From Larimichthys crocea (Eukaryota; Chordata; Actinopteri; Sciaenidae): a DNA stretch of 64,000 bases. Positions 47,331-59,440 of the stretch are shown here, in pieces. Under the pieces are notes generated by a model. It ran no database searches and was not told where the DNA came from. It saw only the letters and a program-made list of their open reading frames with translations. The position numbers and the translations under genes are program-made. The stretch is taken from contig NC_040016.1 of the NCBI RefSeq assembly GCF_000972845.2, positions 2,562,701-2,626,700 on the forward strand. The letters run 5' to 3'. Position 1 is the first letter of the stretch; each line of letters begins with the position of its first letter.

Positions 47331-50129
47331 TGTGTGTGTGTGTGAGCAGATTTAGCTGCATTCGACAGCATGTCTAAGTGTATTTTTGTGCCTGTGTGTG
47401 TCTGAGAGGGAGAGGCAGCCACCGTTTAGGTTTAGGCTCTCCGTGTGCAAGCTAAAGATGATAGTAAAACTTGATGGTGCTCAAGAGGCAGCTCCCATTT
47501 TATAGAAATGTCTTCCTTATAGGTTGTAAAACATGTACCTTTCACTACCCTCCACACTCCAAAGGTATAATAAAGTGATAAAGTAGCACATTTATTGCAT
47601 TTATTCCATAAACACCTGAGGAAAAACAGTGTTTTGCCCGGAAAGTTGATTTGATTTTAAAGACTGGATATTCCATCTCTTTGACAAGGTTGACAAGGTT
47701 GTAAATACATTAAAGAAATTCTACAGAACCAATTCATGAACATATATTAGCCACAGATGTTGAATGTGAAATTTTAAGCTATTACAGTTTTATGTCTACA
47801 GTGCAATGTATTTTTTTTTGTCAACAAAATGCAAAAGGCAAAGGTCTGTGATGGTGCCCTTGAGATTTTTCTATTCTCAGCCTATGAAGACATACTGTAG
47901 GGTTTGTGTTTAGTTATGCATTTCCACTGAGAAAATACTCCTGAGACTTACAACTCACTCATTCTTATTCTCTCCCTCTCATTTCACCCCTCTTTACTTC
48001 CTTCCTGTCCTCTAACCTCCTCTCTTCTTCTTCTCCATCCCCTCTTGCCCCGGCAGTTCATCCTGTCTCTCTCTTCCCCCTCGCCCCGTTCCATCCCACA
48101 TTCACCCCACACTACCCCACCCCCCTCCCTCCTTCCCCTCGCTCTCTCCCTCTCTCATTCTCGGCGTGGACGTTTGGCAGGGGAGGCGGTGGGCGCTGCA
48201 GGCCAGTTCTCTATATTAGATGTCAGGCCTCAGATAGGGACTCAGGCCTGTGGGTAAACACTTTGACAGCTTCTACAGAGGATATTTTGTCGGTGAAATG
48301 GAGTCTGCATTACTCCAGGTGAAAAGAGACAGGAAAAGAGACAGAGAGGCAGAGGAGCGAGGAGTCTCACGCTTTCACAATAGCTCTGGTGCTCCAGTGT
48401 AAGGGATTGCATTTGTTTACGATTGGAGGACAAGAGGTAAAAATGCACCTACAAGCATTTCAGTTATTTTTAGCCTAATTTGTTTTGACTCCCATTATAC
48501 TACATCATACTGATAATTTAGTAGGACTAAAACTCACTTGTGTATAATTGGATGGATTTACATAAATGCTATAGAAATTCACACACATTATTCCATGGAG
48601 CAATTCAAATTACTTAGTGGATGTATCCAACTTATGCACCAGCTAAGTAGTATTAACAGATTATGTGAGATTGTATGTGTTCACACTATAGAATGAATTA
48701 ACAGCAGCGAATGTCTCTCATGAATTGTGAGACAAAAATATAGGGACTTTAAGCAACATCTTCCCTGTTTATGATGGTATTAAAAATCATGAGCATACTG
48801 TAGGGTGAGTGTGTGCGTGTATGTGTGTGACACAAAGTGGAGGGTATACTGGAAGATTTCTTGGATGCATGAGCTTCAGTATGGCAAATTAAATTTGAAT
48901 GCAAATGCAGCGGTATTTCTTGACAGTCGGTGATAAAAACCCTATTATGTTTAATGATATGCTTTGTGAATGTGCATGAGTGGAGAGTGGTCTGCAACTC
49001 AGGGGGCCATCTTCAAAAGTCTGCCTACCCTCTCCCCGGTGGCTTTGAACAGTGCAGGTGCACATATATGCATACACACTTTCCTATGCACATGTTTTTT
49101 TGAGTCGATGAAGTTTGCCATGCAGCAACTTCTCTCATGGAGCTTCACCAGAAGGCTAAGGAGTTCCTCCAGAAAACATTTAGCCGAGCTCATCCAAACC
49201 TCTTAAGAATTACATGAATGCCCTGAAATACTTTCTGAATAGCTCAGCTGAAGTCGTGTCTTACACCAACTCCAGGTTTCCATGGTGAAATTTGAGCTTT
49301 GCTGGAGAATGATCATTCACATATTTCATGCTTCCAACAACATGGCACGGAAACATTTCCTTGAATTCATTTATTGAGTAAGACATCTTTGTCATACCTA
49401 GAGGCATGAGGGGAGATGAACAGTGGGTGTTTTATTTAAGACTACTTATAGTGTGGCTTTCCAGCAGGAATGCTGTCAAGGGTTAGGGGGTGTGTGTTTT
49501 TTTCTCTGCCTCCTTTTGGATGTGCGAGTGTGGTGTATTTGTAGTGTGGGTGTGTGCCCATGTGTGCATCTAAAATATGAGCTGGTTGTCTTAATGAGGG
49601 AGTGAGTGTTTAGTGACCTGTCCATTCACAGCCTATTGATTTGGTTTGATGTCTCTGTAAACAGCCAAGCACTTTGTGGAGATGCATAGCAGGCAGGATC
49701 ATAAAAACAGACGCATCAGTCATCTCACAAACATACTCGTTATGTCACCACATGGCTGCACGCAAGAACTAAATCCATTTCTTAAAAACTGTCTAATGAT
49801 TTCCAAAGTCCGGCCTGAACTGTAGTTAAAAGTAATGACAGTTTCCTTAAGATGCATGTTCTCTGTCGTGGCTCTCTTTGAATCTGCTCTGATTTTTGCC
49901 AGTTTTTTTAAGCCTTGTTGTAAGTCTTTTCAAGCAGCAGGGGCAGTATATCTGAATCTTTTATAAGCACTTCAGCTTGATCCTCCTTGAACTATTGGCA
50001 GGCTTTTATTGTGAAATATCTACAGCAGCTGTTGAGTTTCATTAGCTGCTAAACAGAGAAAGGAACAACCACAAACTAGAAGGTAGGAAAAAAAGTGACG
50101 GAAAGAATTTTTGTTGAAGTACACATGCT
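47331..50129. other. Non-coding DNA, no gene seen
   Basis: TG-rich at about 47333-47345. It is strongly pyrimidine-rich at 47940-48165 (CTCCCTCTC-type, all-C/T for long runs), which creates proline/leucine/serine frames. No recognised exon. Confidence 0.5.
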
Positions 50130-50575
50130 GCTCTGTAAGGCACTGGGCTTTGAGATAAACTGTGCTAACTCTAGCAGAGCAACGTACTGTATTCATTATA
50201 ACAGTGCTAACATGCTGAAGTTTGCAGGTATAAATACTGTCAACCAATTGAGTTTAGTATGTTTACGTTTGCTAATCAGCAGCTGTATTGGATAAGTATT
50301 AGATACATTTAAAAAATTGATCAGTTAATGGTAGAAGCTGCTGGGTTTGTGTTGTTTTATTTCCAGATAAGTCAGGATAAGTGGCAACTTGGTGGCACTA
50401 TAGGACCATCATCAGTTACTACGCACCATAGATATCTACATAAGATTTTAGGGCAAGCTATCTATCAGCTAGTTGTCAAGACATGTTACTCAAAACAAAT
50501 GTAAGCTTCATGGTGGCGCTAGTCAGGGAAAAAAGTCAGGGGATCACCAAAGTTATAGGATTGTGAGGGACCGAC
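50130..50575 (+). repeat. Interspersed repeat fragments of the 36895 family
   Basis: GCTAACTCTAGCAGAGC, ACAGTGCTAACATGCTGAAG, TTTGCAGGTATAAATACTGT and GTTTGCTAATCAGCAG are followed, after about 200 bp, by CATGGTGGCGCTAGTCAGGG and AAGTCAGGGGATCACCAAAG. These are, from memory, the first and middle parts of the same abundant fish repeat seen at 36895 and 38265. Confidence 0.55.
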
Positions 50576-50579
50576 AATG

Positions 50580-51130
50580 AGGTATTTTCAAAAAAGGGTT
50601 TTTTATTTACCCAAAGTATGAGCAAAATTTACAAAACAAAAGTAATAAAGAATTGAGCCCATAAAAGACTGTAAAAATGTCAACTAAACAAGCTAACAGA
50701 AGACAAAACAAACAGACCTGCTGACTGAACACAAGAGGGGAACTTATATACTGGGTGATCAGCCCATACCAAACACAAGAGGGGTTTAACATAAAGTAAA
50801 CACTAAATACAAAAGACAACAGCAAATTAACCAACGAAGCAAATCAGGAAAATTAACTCATAAAAATAAACATAATCTACACTTAACCAAACCAATTGAA
50901 ATTACTAATTATCTAAAAAGAATAAACAGTAAACCACTAACCCCCCCCAAAAAGAAGACTGTACAAAAGCTAACTAAATGTGCACCCTTTAAATAGAAAA
51001 CCAATGAACTGTCAAACAATAAAGTGTGTTACATGAAACAGAAAATCCTTGTGTGATTTATTGCAACTAAATGTTAAACCAATATAGACTAATGATTTAG
51101 TTAAATGTATAATGTGTATAACCGAAATAC
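50580..51130. repeat. A-rich, strand-asymmetric block of unknown origin
   Basis: About 550 bp in which the plus strand is very rich in A and poor in G. It has a short internal repeat: ACACAAGAGGGGAACTTA and ACACAAGAGGGGTTTAAC about 45 bp apart. It begins right after the repeat fragment above. It could be part of a mobile element or an old retroposed antisense sequence; I do not recognise it. Confidence 0.4.
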
Positions 51131-52454
51131 AACAAAACCTAACTATAAAAAGAAATATGTGAGTGCAGAAGGTTACTGACATTTTATGGTTGTGTGGCCA
51201 TCACAAGGATCCATCCTGTAGTTGAGATATTCCAAAATGATGAACCAACCAACAGCTCAACTGACAGACAGACAAATAGAGAGAGGGTATGGGATAACTG
51301 TGTGATTGCTTTGATGGAAATAATATTGTGGAAATGTCTGTTTACAACAGCCTGTCTCTCTCTTAATCTGAGATAAATAAACACATAAATTAATGTGTTT
51401 TATTTTGATGGAACATTTACATGGTTCTTATAGTATTATTTTGTTTTGAAACTGTTTCTTATTCTTAGGTAGACAAAATGCACAAGAGTGGTTTATTAAG
51501 CTGTATGTTTTGTTGCTTGCATAGTAGCAGCTTTGTCCTGTGGTGGGGCTCAGGGGTTGGCTCCAGCCAGGTGGAATGAGAACAAACAAGCTGTCAGAAG
51601 TAATCACATCTCCCAGACACTGGACATGTGAATGCACCAACATATCTGTCCATCAGCGCCTCAGAGCCAGTGGCCAGTGTCTGAGGCCCCCCGGGCCACA
51701 TCACAGACTGACAGAAAGGTTGGCACTGATGAGGGCTGTTGTCTTTATGTTCCACAAGAGAGGAAATTAAGCCATTTTTAGAATTTATCTAGCCTGAATT
51801 GGCACTGACTGCGCTATGAGATAATTGTCTTCAGATTTACAAACAACAGGAAATAAACTAAGCAAATGCAGAAGCTTGGCTTACCGATACCTCATCCCGA
51901 GCTTGAAAATCCATATATAAAAATGACCTAAAGAGTTGGGTGAAAGCTCCTCCAGTTAAACGCTGAAAAAAAGGTGAGAAAAACTTTAGCACTTCATAAA
52001 TAAATCTCGTCAGTGCTTTCCCCTGGCTTCATTTAAGTTACTTATTGTTTCTGTTCATTATTTTATATTCTTAATGCGATTTTGTTTACCTCCAAAAAGA
52101 AAAAAAATTCGAGAGAGGACTGTAGGGACGTAAAAAAATAAAAATAAAAAAGAACTGGAGTGGAATAAATATGTTGCTAAATCCATGAGGGACTGTCCCT
52201 CCTTCAAAACCTATTTACCAGAGGAAAAGAAAAAAGAAAAAAACAACCTAAACATGAGTACTCTTTCTAGTTTTAATCCTCTCCTTTTGAATGACAGGAT
52301 TATTTTTTTGTGGCGAGAAAACATTTGAGATAAGTATCACTATCTGTTCTTCCATCACTCCAACTGCAGGTTATTGAATATCCCAGTGGAGGGGAAAAAC
52401 TAATTACGAAACGTGTCTGGCTAAGAGAGTTATCTCCGAGATAGCCTGCAGTGC
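51131..52454. other. Non-coding DNA, no gene seen
   Basis: AT-rich. 51540-51770 is GC-richer with unrecognised short frames on both strands. Poly-A/T runs near 52130 and 52230. Confidence 0.5.
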
Positions 52455-52770
52455 AGCCATGTTTTAGCCCTTTTGTTTTTTTGTTGTGCAAACTAATTAG
52501 TTTTTTCTCTCTTTTTTTTTAATGGAGAAATGCTCAGCTGCTCCCCAAACTAGTAATGACCTTCCGTCGGAATTATGACACAGGCAGATGTAAAGCTTTT
52601 GATTAAGCCCATTTACATGGATCCCGCACTAGTTGAAACGTTCAGCTCTGATGCTCAGGATTATAAGTCCTATTCTGTTTTGCCGTAGGTGGAGTGCTTT
52701 TCCAAATTGCTTTCATTATGAATACTAAATCTCTCCATAAACTTTGATGAAACCTCGAGAGAGGTTTACA
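52455..52770. promoter_or_regulatory. Candidate conserved non-coding element (tentative)
   Basis: It contains a symmetrical homeodomain-type site AACTAATTAGTT (52491-52502), then repeat-free, balanced sequence including AACTAGTAATGACCTTCCGT and CTTTTGATTAAGCCCATTTA. It is one of the more enhancer-like blocks by texture. Confidence 0.3.
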
Positions 52771-53539
52771 TTTTTTAAGAACACATTCTTACAAACTTTG
52801 TTAAGAAGCTATCATTTGCACATGTATGTTTGTTTGCCAGTCATTAATATGAACAAGTTCAAACTAAGCTCTCTATTTAAAAGCTGAAATTGACTTGGCT
52901 GTAGTAGTGTGGATGTACTGTCTTAGTTCAGTATTTTGGTCCTTAACTTTGGGATAAAACAATACAATTAGCCGCTCTAGTGGATGACTGCTCAAATCCC
53001 TGAAATGTGTTAGACTATTAGACTCTGTTATTAATGCAAGTCATGTTGACCGTTTTGACACCGACAGATTACTCATTGCATGCTTAGGTAACTTAAATTG
53101 CAGTATAGTAATTAAGATTTTAGTTGTTTTGTCTCTAATGAAGCTGCTGATTCTGTTCAACATTCAAACAAACATGAAAAAAGTTGATAATCACTATGCC
53201 CATAAATAAAATCTCCATATAAATTGTGGCTCCATTAAAAAAGAATGAGGGAAAGTAATTTGACGATGCTTTGTTCATTGCTTTAGGTTACACAGAAGGC
53301 CAATCATCTTTACTAAAAAAAAAAAAAGATGAGAAGAGCAGATAGAAAAAAAATGCTCTATTAACTACTGACACTCTCCTTGTAATGTATGATGTAGTGA
53401 ACAAATCTAAATGCAAATATACAGTAAGTTCAGGCCATTGACTGTTGGTTATGTTGTAGTCTGCTTAGACATGACTTGCCTGTCTCCCATATGAATCCCA
53501 TATCAAAAGAAAAGTAGTAAAGTATTATCACTATGAGCA
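52771..53539. other. Non-coding DNA, no gene seen
   Basis: AT-rich with a poly-A run at about 53316-53328. Confidence 0.6.
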
Positions 53540-53765
53540 GAAATTCCAGGTAACAAGATACCATGACTTTATTAGATTAGTGAGCTGCAAGAGTGTTTGT
53601 TACAGAACCAGGCCGGCTGTTTCTAGGTTCAGTCTTTATGCTAAGCTAACTGTCTGGCTCTAGCTCCACATTATGCATACGATTTTGAGCATGGTATCAA
53701 TCCTCTCCCCTAACTCTCTGCAAGAAGGTAAATAAGTGAATTCATCAATATCTTCAAACTATTCC
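53540..53765. mobile_element. MITE-like element, partial reverse copy
   Basis: GGCTGTTTCTAGGTTCAGTC, TTTATGCTAAGCTAACTG, CATGGTATCAATCCTCTCCC, CTAACTCTCTGCAAGAAGG and CAAACTATTCC match the second half of the 27646-28022 family. The AACTATTCC end corresponds to the terminal inverted repeat. Confidence 0.6.
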
Positions 53766-53959
53766 ATTACTAAGCCATCCTCTTTACTACCACTAACGCT
53801 ACTATAATTGGTCCAGTGACTAATTATATTATCCTGTAGGAGTGCAGAGAGCAAAAACAGATAATGGAGGGCGTATATCAGGGCTAAAAATAATAATGCA
53901 CTGCTCTCTTTCTCTGTTATATAGGAAGGTTTGGCTGCCCTATAGGCTACAGATGGAAT

Positions 53960-54220
53960 AGAAATGGAAAGGTGGGGATGGGATGGGGGACGTCAGTGAA
54001 AAAGCAGGAGGAATAAAAAGAGTGTTCTCTCTGTATGTGCCACAGGACCTCACCCCGGGGACTTATCTCCCGTGCCCGTGTTGCCGATCCGTTAATGGCT
54101 GGCATCATAACTCTCTGCGCGGAGGCTGTTTGCTGCGCCTTCTGTCACAGGTTCATCATTACGCTGATAGCTTAACACTTGGCAATGAAACAAAGTAGCC
54201 TCCCACTAGTGTAGATCAAT
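53960..54220. promoter_or_regulatory. Candidate conserved non-coding element (tentative)
   Basis: A GC-richer, repeat-free block with several CG dinucleotides (CCGATCCGTTAATGGCTGGC and TCATTACGCTGATAGCTTAA). CG retention in an otherwise AT-rich region can indicate function, or a recent transposon. A 71-codon frame across it is unrecognised. Confidence 0.28.
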
Positions 54221-55154
54221 CCTCAAATGCCGGGTGAAAGCCTGAGAGTATATCCACAGCACTAACACAACCCACTGAGAGGATAGGAGAAGGTATATAA
54301 AGCTATTCAGACCAAACTGTAGGACTAATAAAGTGCTTTGTATAGCTGCTTTTTGTTTTTCACAACTAATTGATAGCACAGGATACAGTTTTCAAGAGCC
54401 AAATATATTTGTTTCTGTTGGACTGAATAATTTTCATATATATTGTATATATCATTTAGCAGATGCTTTAACACCCACTGTTAAAGGTATATTGTTACAA
54501 TTAGTGACAAGAATTAGCCAGTAAGTTACTGTAATCAACTGTACAGCTCTAACTTGTACAGAATTATGTTACTTTAACAGAACACATGGCTTTTATCTTT
54601 TGCAAACTGTTGCAACAAGAAATACCACAACAGTGGACACGGATCCACAAATCTGTAAAAACCAGTTTATAGTTTACAGCTTTTACAGCGCTTCTATTCT
54701 TTAAAGTGAATAGGTTTTGTATCAAACTCCATGGTCAGACCTTCACAGGTGTGTCTTTTCAGAACACAAAAAAAAAAACAGTTTTCACAACTTTTAAATG
54801 ACTTCCCTTAGGCTTCACTGAACCACTATAAGACAGAGAAGCTGGGCTCCAAACTCAAATTTCAATATTCTATGTTTAAAAACACATTTCACACATACAT
54901 GTTTTAAGATCTGTGGCTCTGAACTGAAGTTGAGAGCCTCTGGTTAAAGCTGGATACAGTAGCTGGCTCATATGTTACTTGGTAACAGCTGTCAGGTTCA
55001 TTTCTGCAGTAAAGTGCTGAGGAGATATTTCCATTCCTTGATGCAGACATTTATAGATATCCAATTCTGTGTTTTTTCCATTGAGGGTGTCTCTGATCTC
55101 TCTGAATATCATATTCCAAAAGGGTTTTCCGTCAGTTTTTTAAGGTAATTTTGT
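54221..55154. other. Non-coding DNA, no gene seen
   Basis: AT-rich, unrecognised. Confidence 0.55.
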
Positions 55155-55186
55155 AGTACGGTACAGTGCTACCGTACTGCACTGTA
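55155..55186. repeat. Two mutually exclusive perfect hairpins
   Basis: AGTACGGT (55155-55162) pairs with ACCGTACT (55171-55178). TACAGTGC (55162-55169) pairs with GCACTGTA (55179-55186). Each stem is a perfect 8-bp match and each uses the loop of the other. Confidence 0.85.
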
Positions 55187-55329
55187 GAATCTAAACATTT
55201 TATCATTTTAGCGATCTTGTTCGGATTCAACCACAGCCCTCATGGGGCTTTGTAGCACTGGTGTTTGACTTTTGAGATCAAATTACTTGCTGACTGTCGA
55301 TTGTTGTCACTTGCTTTACATATTAAATT

Positions 55330-55625
55330 TCATCAGTTGTGTTTTTTCTTTGCAGCTATTTCGCAAAGGTTTGTGCTTCATCCAAGTTTTTTTTCTTTTT
55401 TCAGAAACCCATATTCTTTTGGTTTTGTGCATGTCTTGTTTTAGGCAAACAATTAATGTTTTTCATGTTTATGCTTTTAGATTTTAAATTGGATCTTTGA
55501 ATTTCAAATAATTTTGTTTAAATTTGCTTTGTATTGTCCATGGGTATCCAAGCATTGCAATATTATTGTTAAATATTGTTTATCTCGTTCTTGTTTTGTA
55601 TTATATCTGAAATAAAGGTCTTTGT
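55330..55625 (+). other. T-rich block with acceptor-like start and AATAAA end
   Basis: GTTTTTTCTTTGCAG (AG at 55354-55355) is a good splice-acceptor-like sequence. The next 250 bp are strongly T-rich on the plus strand and end with GAAATAAAGGTCTTTGTAAA (AATAAA at 55611-55616). This is what a terminal exon or 3' UTR of a plus-strand transcript looks like. No coding frame supports it. Confidence 0.25.
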
Positions 55626-57609
55626 AAAAAGCCAAGTGCATTTGCTGATTAATCCTAAAGACTTTTTTCTCGAGAACAAGGTGGCATGTGACCTCTACAA
55701 TGCATGTTACATTAAAGTGAACAATCCACAGAGGTTAAACCACATTTTAACAACCGTTTCCAAATATCTTCTAATATGGTAGTTGTATTCATACATATAA
55801 CTAAGACACATGCACACTTTTATTCAGTTTTTGTGTCATCATGCTCTGCTGTACACATCAGTTACATTGTACCTATAGGAGTTTGTTCCCTGTGCACTTT
55901 GGGCTGAGGCTTGTCAGTTGCTATCATATTTGGCTTAAGAGGCACTGCTATTAGTGCCCTGTTCTCAGCAGGGTCAGTGCCTTTACAATGGTTTCCCCCT
56001 GCACTTATAAAGATTGCTACGTTTGTCTGGTCTATTGTGGGAGTATAGAGAGACCTGGACCATCTCAGAGGACAAGACCCTGTATGAGATGGAGGTAACA
56101 AAATGCAATTAAACATGTGTTGTACCATCTGTAGGTCTGGAACAGAGCTCATATGTAGTGACTAGAATGATAGGATGACATGCGTATAATACTGTGGTTG
56201 CGATGCTGATGACTTAATTTGTTATCACGTTAACTATCTGATAATTCTGGTTGATGTCTGTGTCAGTTTTATGTTCAAGACTACAGCAAAAGCTGTCATA
56301 GAGTATTCTGTTTCAGTGCAGTAGGTAAGTAAAGTGAGACTAGGCACATCTGTACTGTTCTGGTCTGTAAATCATTGGTTAGAGAGCCTGGAGACTATTC
56401 ATGTTGTCAATGAAGCTTGCAGAAGTGAAAGGCAACAGAGAGAGAGTTTTTGTCACAAATCTCATCCTCACCTGTCATCATTCACTTTTTTGCAGAAAAA
56501 GAGCAGTTTCATTCTGTGGACCCAAGAAGAAAATAGTATTGAATAACCCCCTTGGTCAAATATTTTTTGAGGAACTTCAGGCGGCGTGATAAATTAGGTG
56601 GCCCTGTCGATCGATAGAGCCTTCTTTCTTCATGGCTCAAGATAGGATTTGTCAAATTCACGGCTAGAGAGAAGTCCATTAAGTTCATCACATATACTGT
56701 AATTTGGAAGATAGAAAAATATATTTGAAGATTGTGTGGATATGTATGTGTGAGCATATGTGTGGGTGTGTGTAGAGTTAGGTATTGTTTTCCATTTTAT
56801 CAATTCTAATTCTTATTCACATTTCGCCTATAAACTCCAGTTCTTATTGAATCCCAGTTGTGATTCTTTGTCAAATGTATTTCTAATATTTGACTTCTAT
56901 TCTATAATATTGACTTCTAGATCCTTACTCTGTAAAAACATGAGTTATCAGCAAGTTTAATAGTGCTGTTATGTAATGTTAACTGAGTAACAGTCGTGAC
57001 AAAACGCATTAAGGTTATTCACAAACATTTAATTTTCACCAGTGTATTGCAACAATCAAATATTGATGAGACATGGGTCACTTGCAGTCATCTTTTTAAA
57101 ATGACTTTTCAAATTTCCCTCTGATGTCCTCCAGCTGCTCCGCCTCAGTTAGCCAAGCTACCCAGACAACAGTATGAGCTCGGAGCACCAGGGGAGTGTT
57201 GGACCATGGGGAGGGGAATGTGGGTGGAGAGTGGAGCGAAGTGTCATGCCAGAACCTGAGCTGGCCGACCAGGAAATGTAACTGGGCTTAGCAGCCTCTA
57301 TGGATATAATCCTGAAGAGGATATTGTTGGAGGAAGCTAAGAAGAGAAAAGGAGGAAGTGACCGTATAGGAGCCAGCTGGGCAAAAGTAAATCTAGGACT
57401 GATTAGTTTAGTTTTGTGAAATAAAAAACAGACGTTGAGCTGTAAGTAATGTAATAATGACAAATGTACATACAGAGCTTTCCATATTTATGACAGTGGT
57501 ATTACACTCTGAAACTGGGGCACTAAATTGTACTTTTTTTTTGTTCTTTTGAATTTTTGAAAAACAAATCTGATTTACCTGCAGTCAAAGCCTAAAAAAC
57601 TTGAAAATT
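55626..57609. other. Non-coding DNA, no gene seen
   Basis: Mostly AT-rich. 57120-57330 is GC-richer with an unrecognised minus-strand frame. Confidence 0.5.
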
Positions 57610-58110
57610 AACACTCCTTAAACCTGCAATAATTGTATTTTTGGTCACTTGACACAACAAGCTGTGTTAACCCAACATAGGTTACCACCCTGTAAATTGA
57701 TATGGCAAATATGTTACCAAGCAGTTCCCAGTTCACATATTCAACAGATCCAGAGCAACATCCAGCAGCATCCATTTGGAATTTCATGACAGCTAATTCA
57801 TATCCAGCTCTCAACTCTCTTTTTAGCTTTGTTCTGGTCTCCACAAACTTCTAAGGGAAATATCTGGCTCTGTAGCTGCTAAATGCTCCACTATTTTCAC
57901 CAGTCACTACCTTTGTTTGTCGTTTGGTGCTTGGCGGGTAGTGTTCAGTTGTGTTTTGTTGAAAACAGGTATACTTTCTTTGGCTGGAAACGAGGCCGAT
58001 GAGAGCAGCGAGATTGATCTAAGATGCAGGCCTTGGAAACAAAACAAAAGTTAAAAGACATTGAAATATGCTGCAGAGCTGAGGGGAACTGCAGAGTTGG
58101 GTGATAAATC
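57610..58110 (+). repeat. Interspersed repeat fragment (tentative)
   Basis: AATATCTGGCTCTGTAGCTG then CTAAATGCTCCACTATTTTC, then ACCAGTCACTACC, and later GCTTGGCGGGTAGTGTTCAG resemble a known-looking fish repeat in order. The outer limits are uncertain. Confidence 0.45.
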
Positions 58111-59089
58111 GCTTTGGGTTTGTTAATAAGAGCTACCCCTTTCACACATATGTGATTATTTGACTCATCGATCATATAAAAATATTTATCAGCATCTCCT
58201 GCATCATATGCATCCTGTACTCAAAGATTCATTTTGAACATATTCACATGAATAATCTTGATTTTCTTTTGATAGAGAGTTAATGTAGCTTATAACACAA
58301 ACATATATTTAATTAATACAATTATTACACAAATTGTACATTGTTGACAAGGTTCCACTAAAATAAAGTAAATGCAATAATGATGTGATGGTTGCACTTG
58401 GTTGGCTTAGTATTCATATTGCATCTCTGTTCTTTAAAACTTGTGCACTTTTTCAAAAATGTTTGCCTCACAAAATATGTGCATTCAACTGCAAAACCGC
58501 TGAATGTTTGTGTTTGCCACTTGGAGAAAGGTCACCATGGTAACTTCCCTGTGAAGTGATGTCACATGCACGCTCTTTATAGCAACCTAAAAGAGGAATA
58601 AAAAACATAAACAAGTCTAGTAAGTTTTACTTATCTGCATAAAACAAAATGTGATCCCTTTTAAAACAAACAAAAAACAAATTGTACCATCTACACTGAA
58701 CAAAGTTCTGAAGACCACTGTATGGAGCTGTAGCTTAGTAATGCTTTAAACTGCATGTTCTCATCAAGTATTCATGAACTCATTTCAGTTTAATGCTGGA
58801 CATTTGAAAGGGAACAACATAGCAGAGATGCACAATTAAGGAAGAGGAGTCCTAATTTCATGTCACTTGGTTATGCAACATATACAAACATAGCTCTTGA
58901 TTGCACAATATATATGTTCTAGATCAACATCTAAAGAATATCATGCCATCAATCCTATGTTAACATGCACATCCTTCAGTTCTTCTTACCCTTTCATCAT
59001 GTTGCCCTATAGATTTTCATGTGACACACACACAAACCCAAGAAAAAAAAAATGGCATCCTGTCATTTGCTTTTACATAGGCCCCATTC
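58111..59089. other. Non-coding DNA, no gene seen
   Basis: AT-rich, unrecognised. Confidence 0.55.
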
Positions 59090-59440
59090 TAACAGTCCAA
59101 CTTCTGGCATGCTAATGGCTGGAAGTCTTAATTAAAATGTCAAGGTGGCGTGATGTCCCATTAAGGCTCCCCTCCCCTCCCCATGCCTTTTCCTGCTTCT
59201 GATCCTCCCCAGGGACCTATTAAGCCCAGGCCAAAATGATTGAAGTTCAAAGAGGTGAGCCCGAAGGTTGGATGCTCATCGCTTCGCGCTTCGCCGTCAT
59301 CCCAGCATCCCAGCATCCTCCAACCCTGACCTTTAGCAAGACAGCCGTCCCCGCTAATGTGCTCGCATATCTAATGAGAGAGAGCTTTGGACTCAGACCT
59401 CCCTGTCAGCCGTGTAGACGATAATGCCACCAACCGTTAT
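59090..59440. promoter_or_regulatory. Candidate conserved non-coding element (tentative)
   Basis: A repeat-free block with GCATGCTAATGGCTGGAAGT, CTTAATTAAAATGTCAAGG, AATGATTGAAGTTCAAAGAG and GCTAATGTGCTCGCATATCT. It mixes homeodomain-type cores with CG-containing stretches. A small ATCCCAGC triplication lies at about 59300. Confidence 0.32.
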
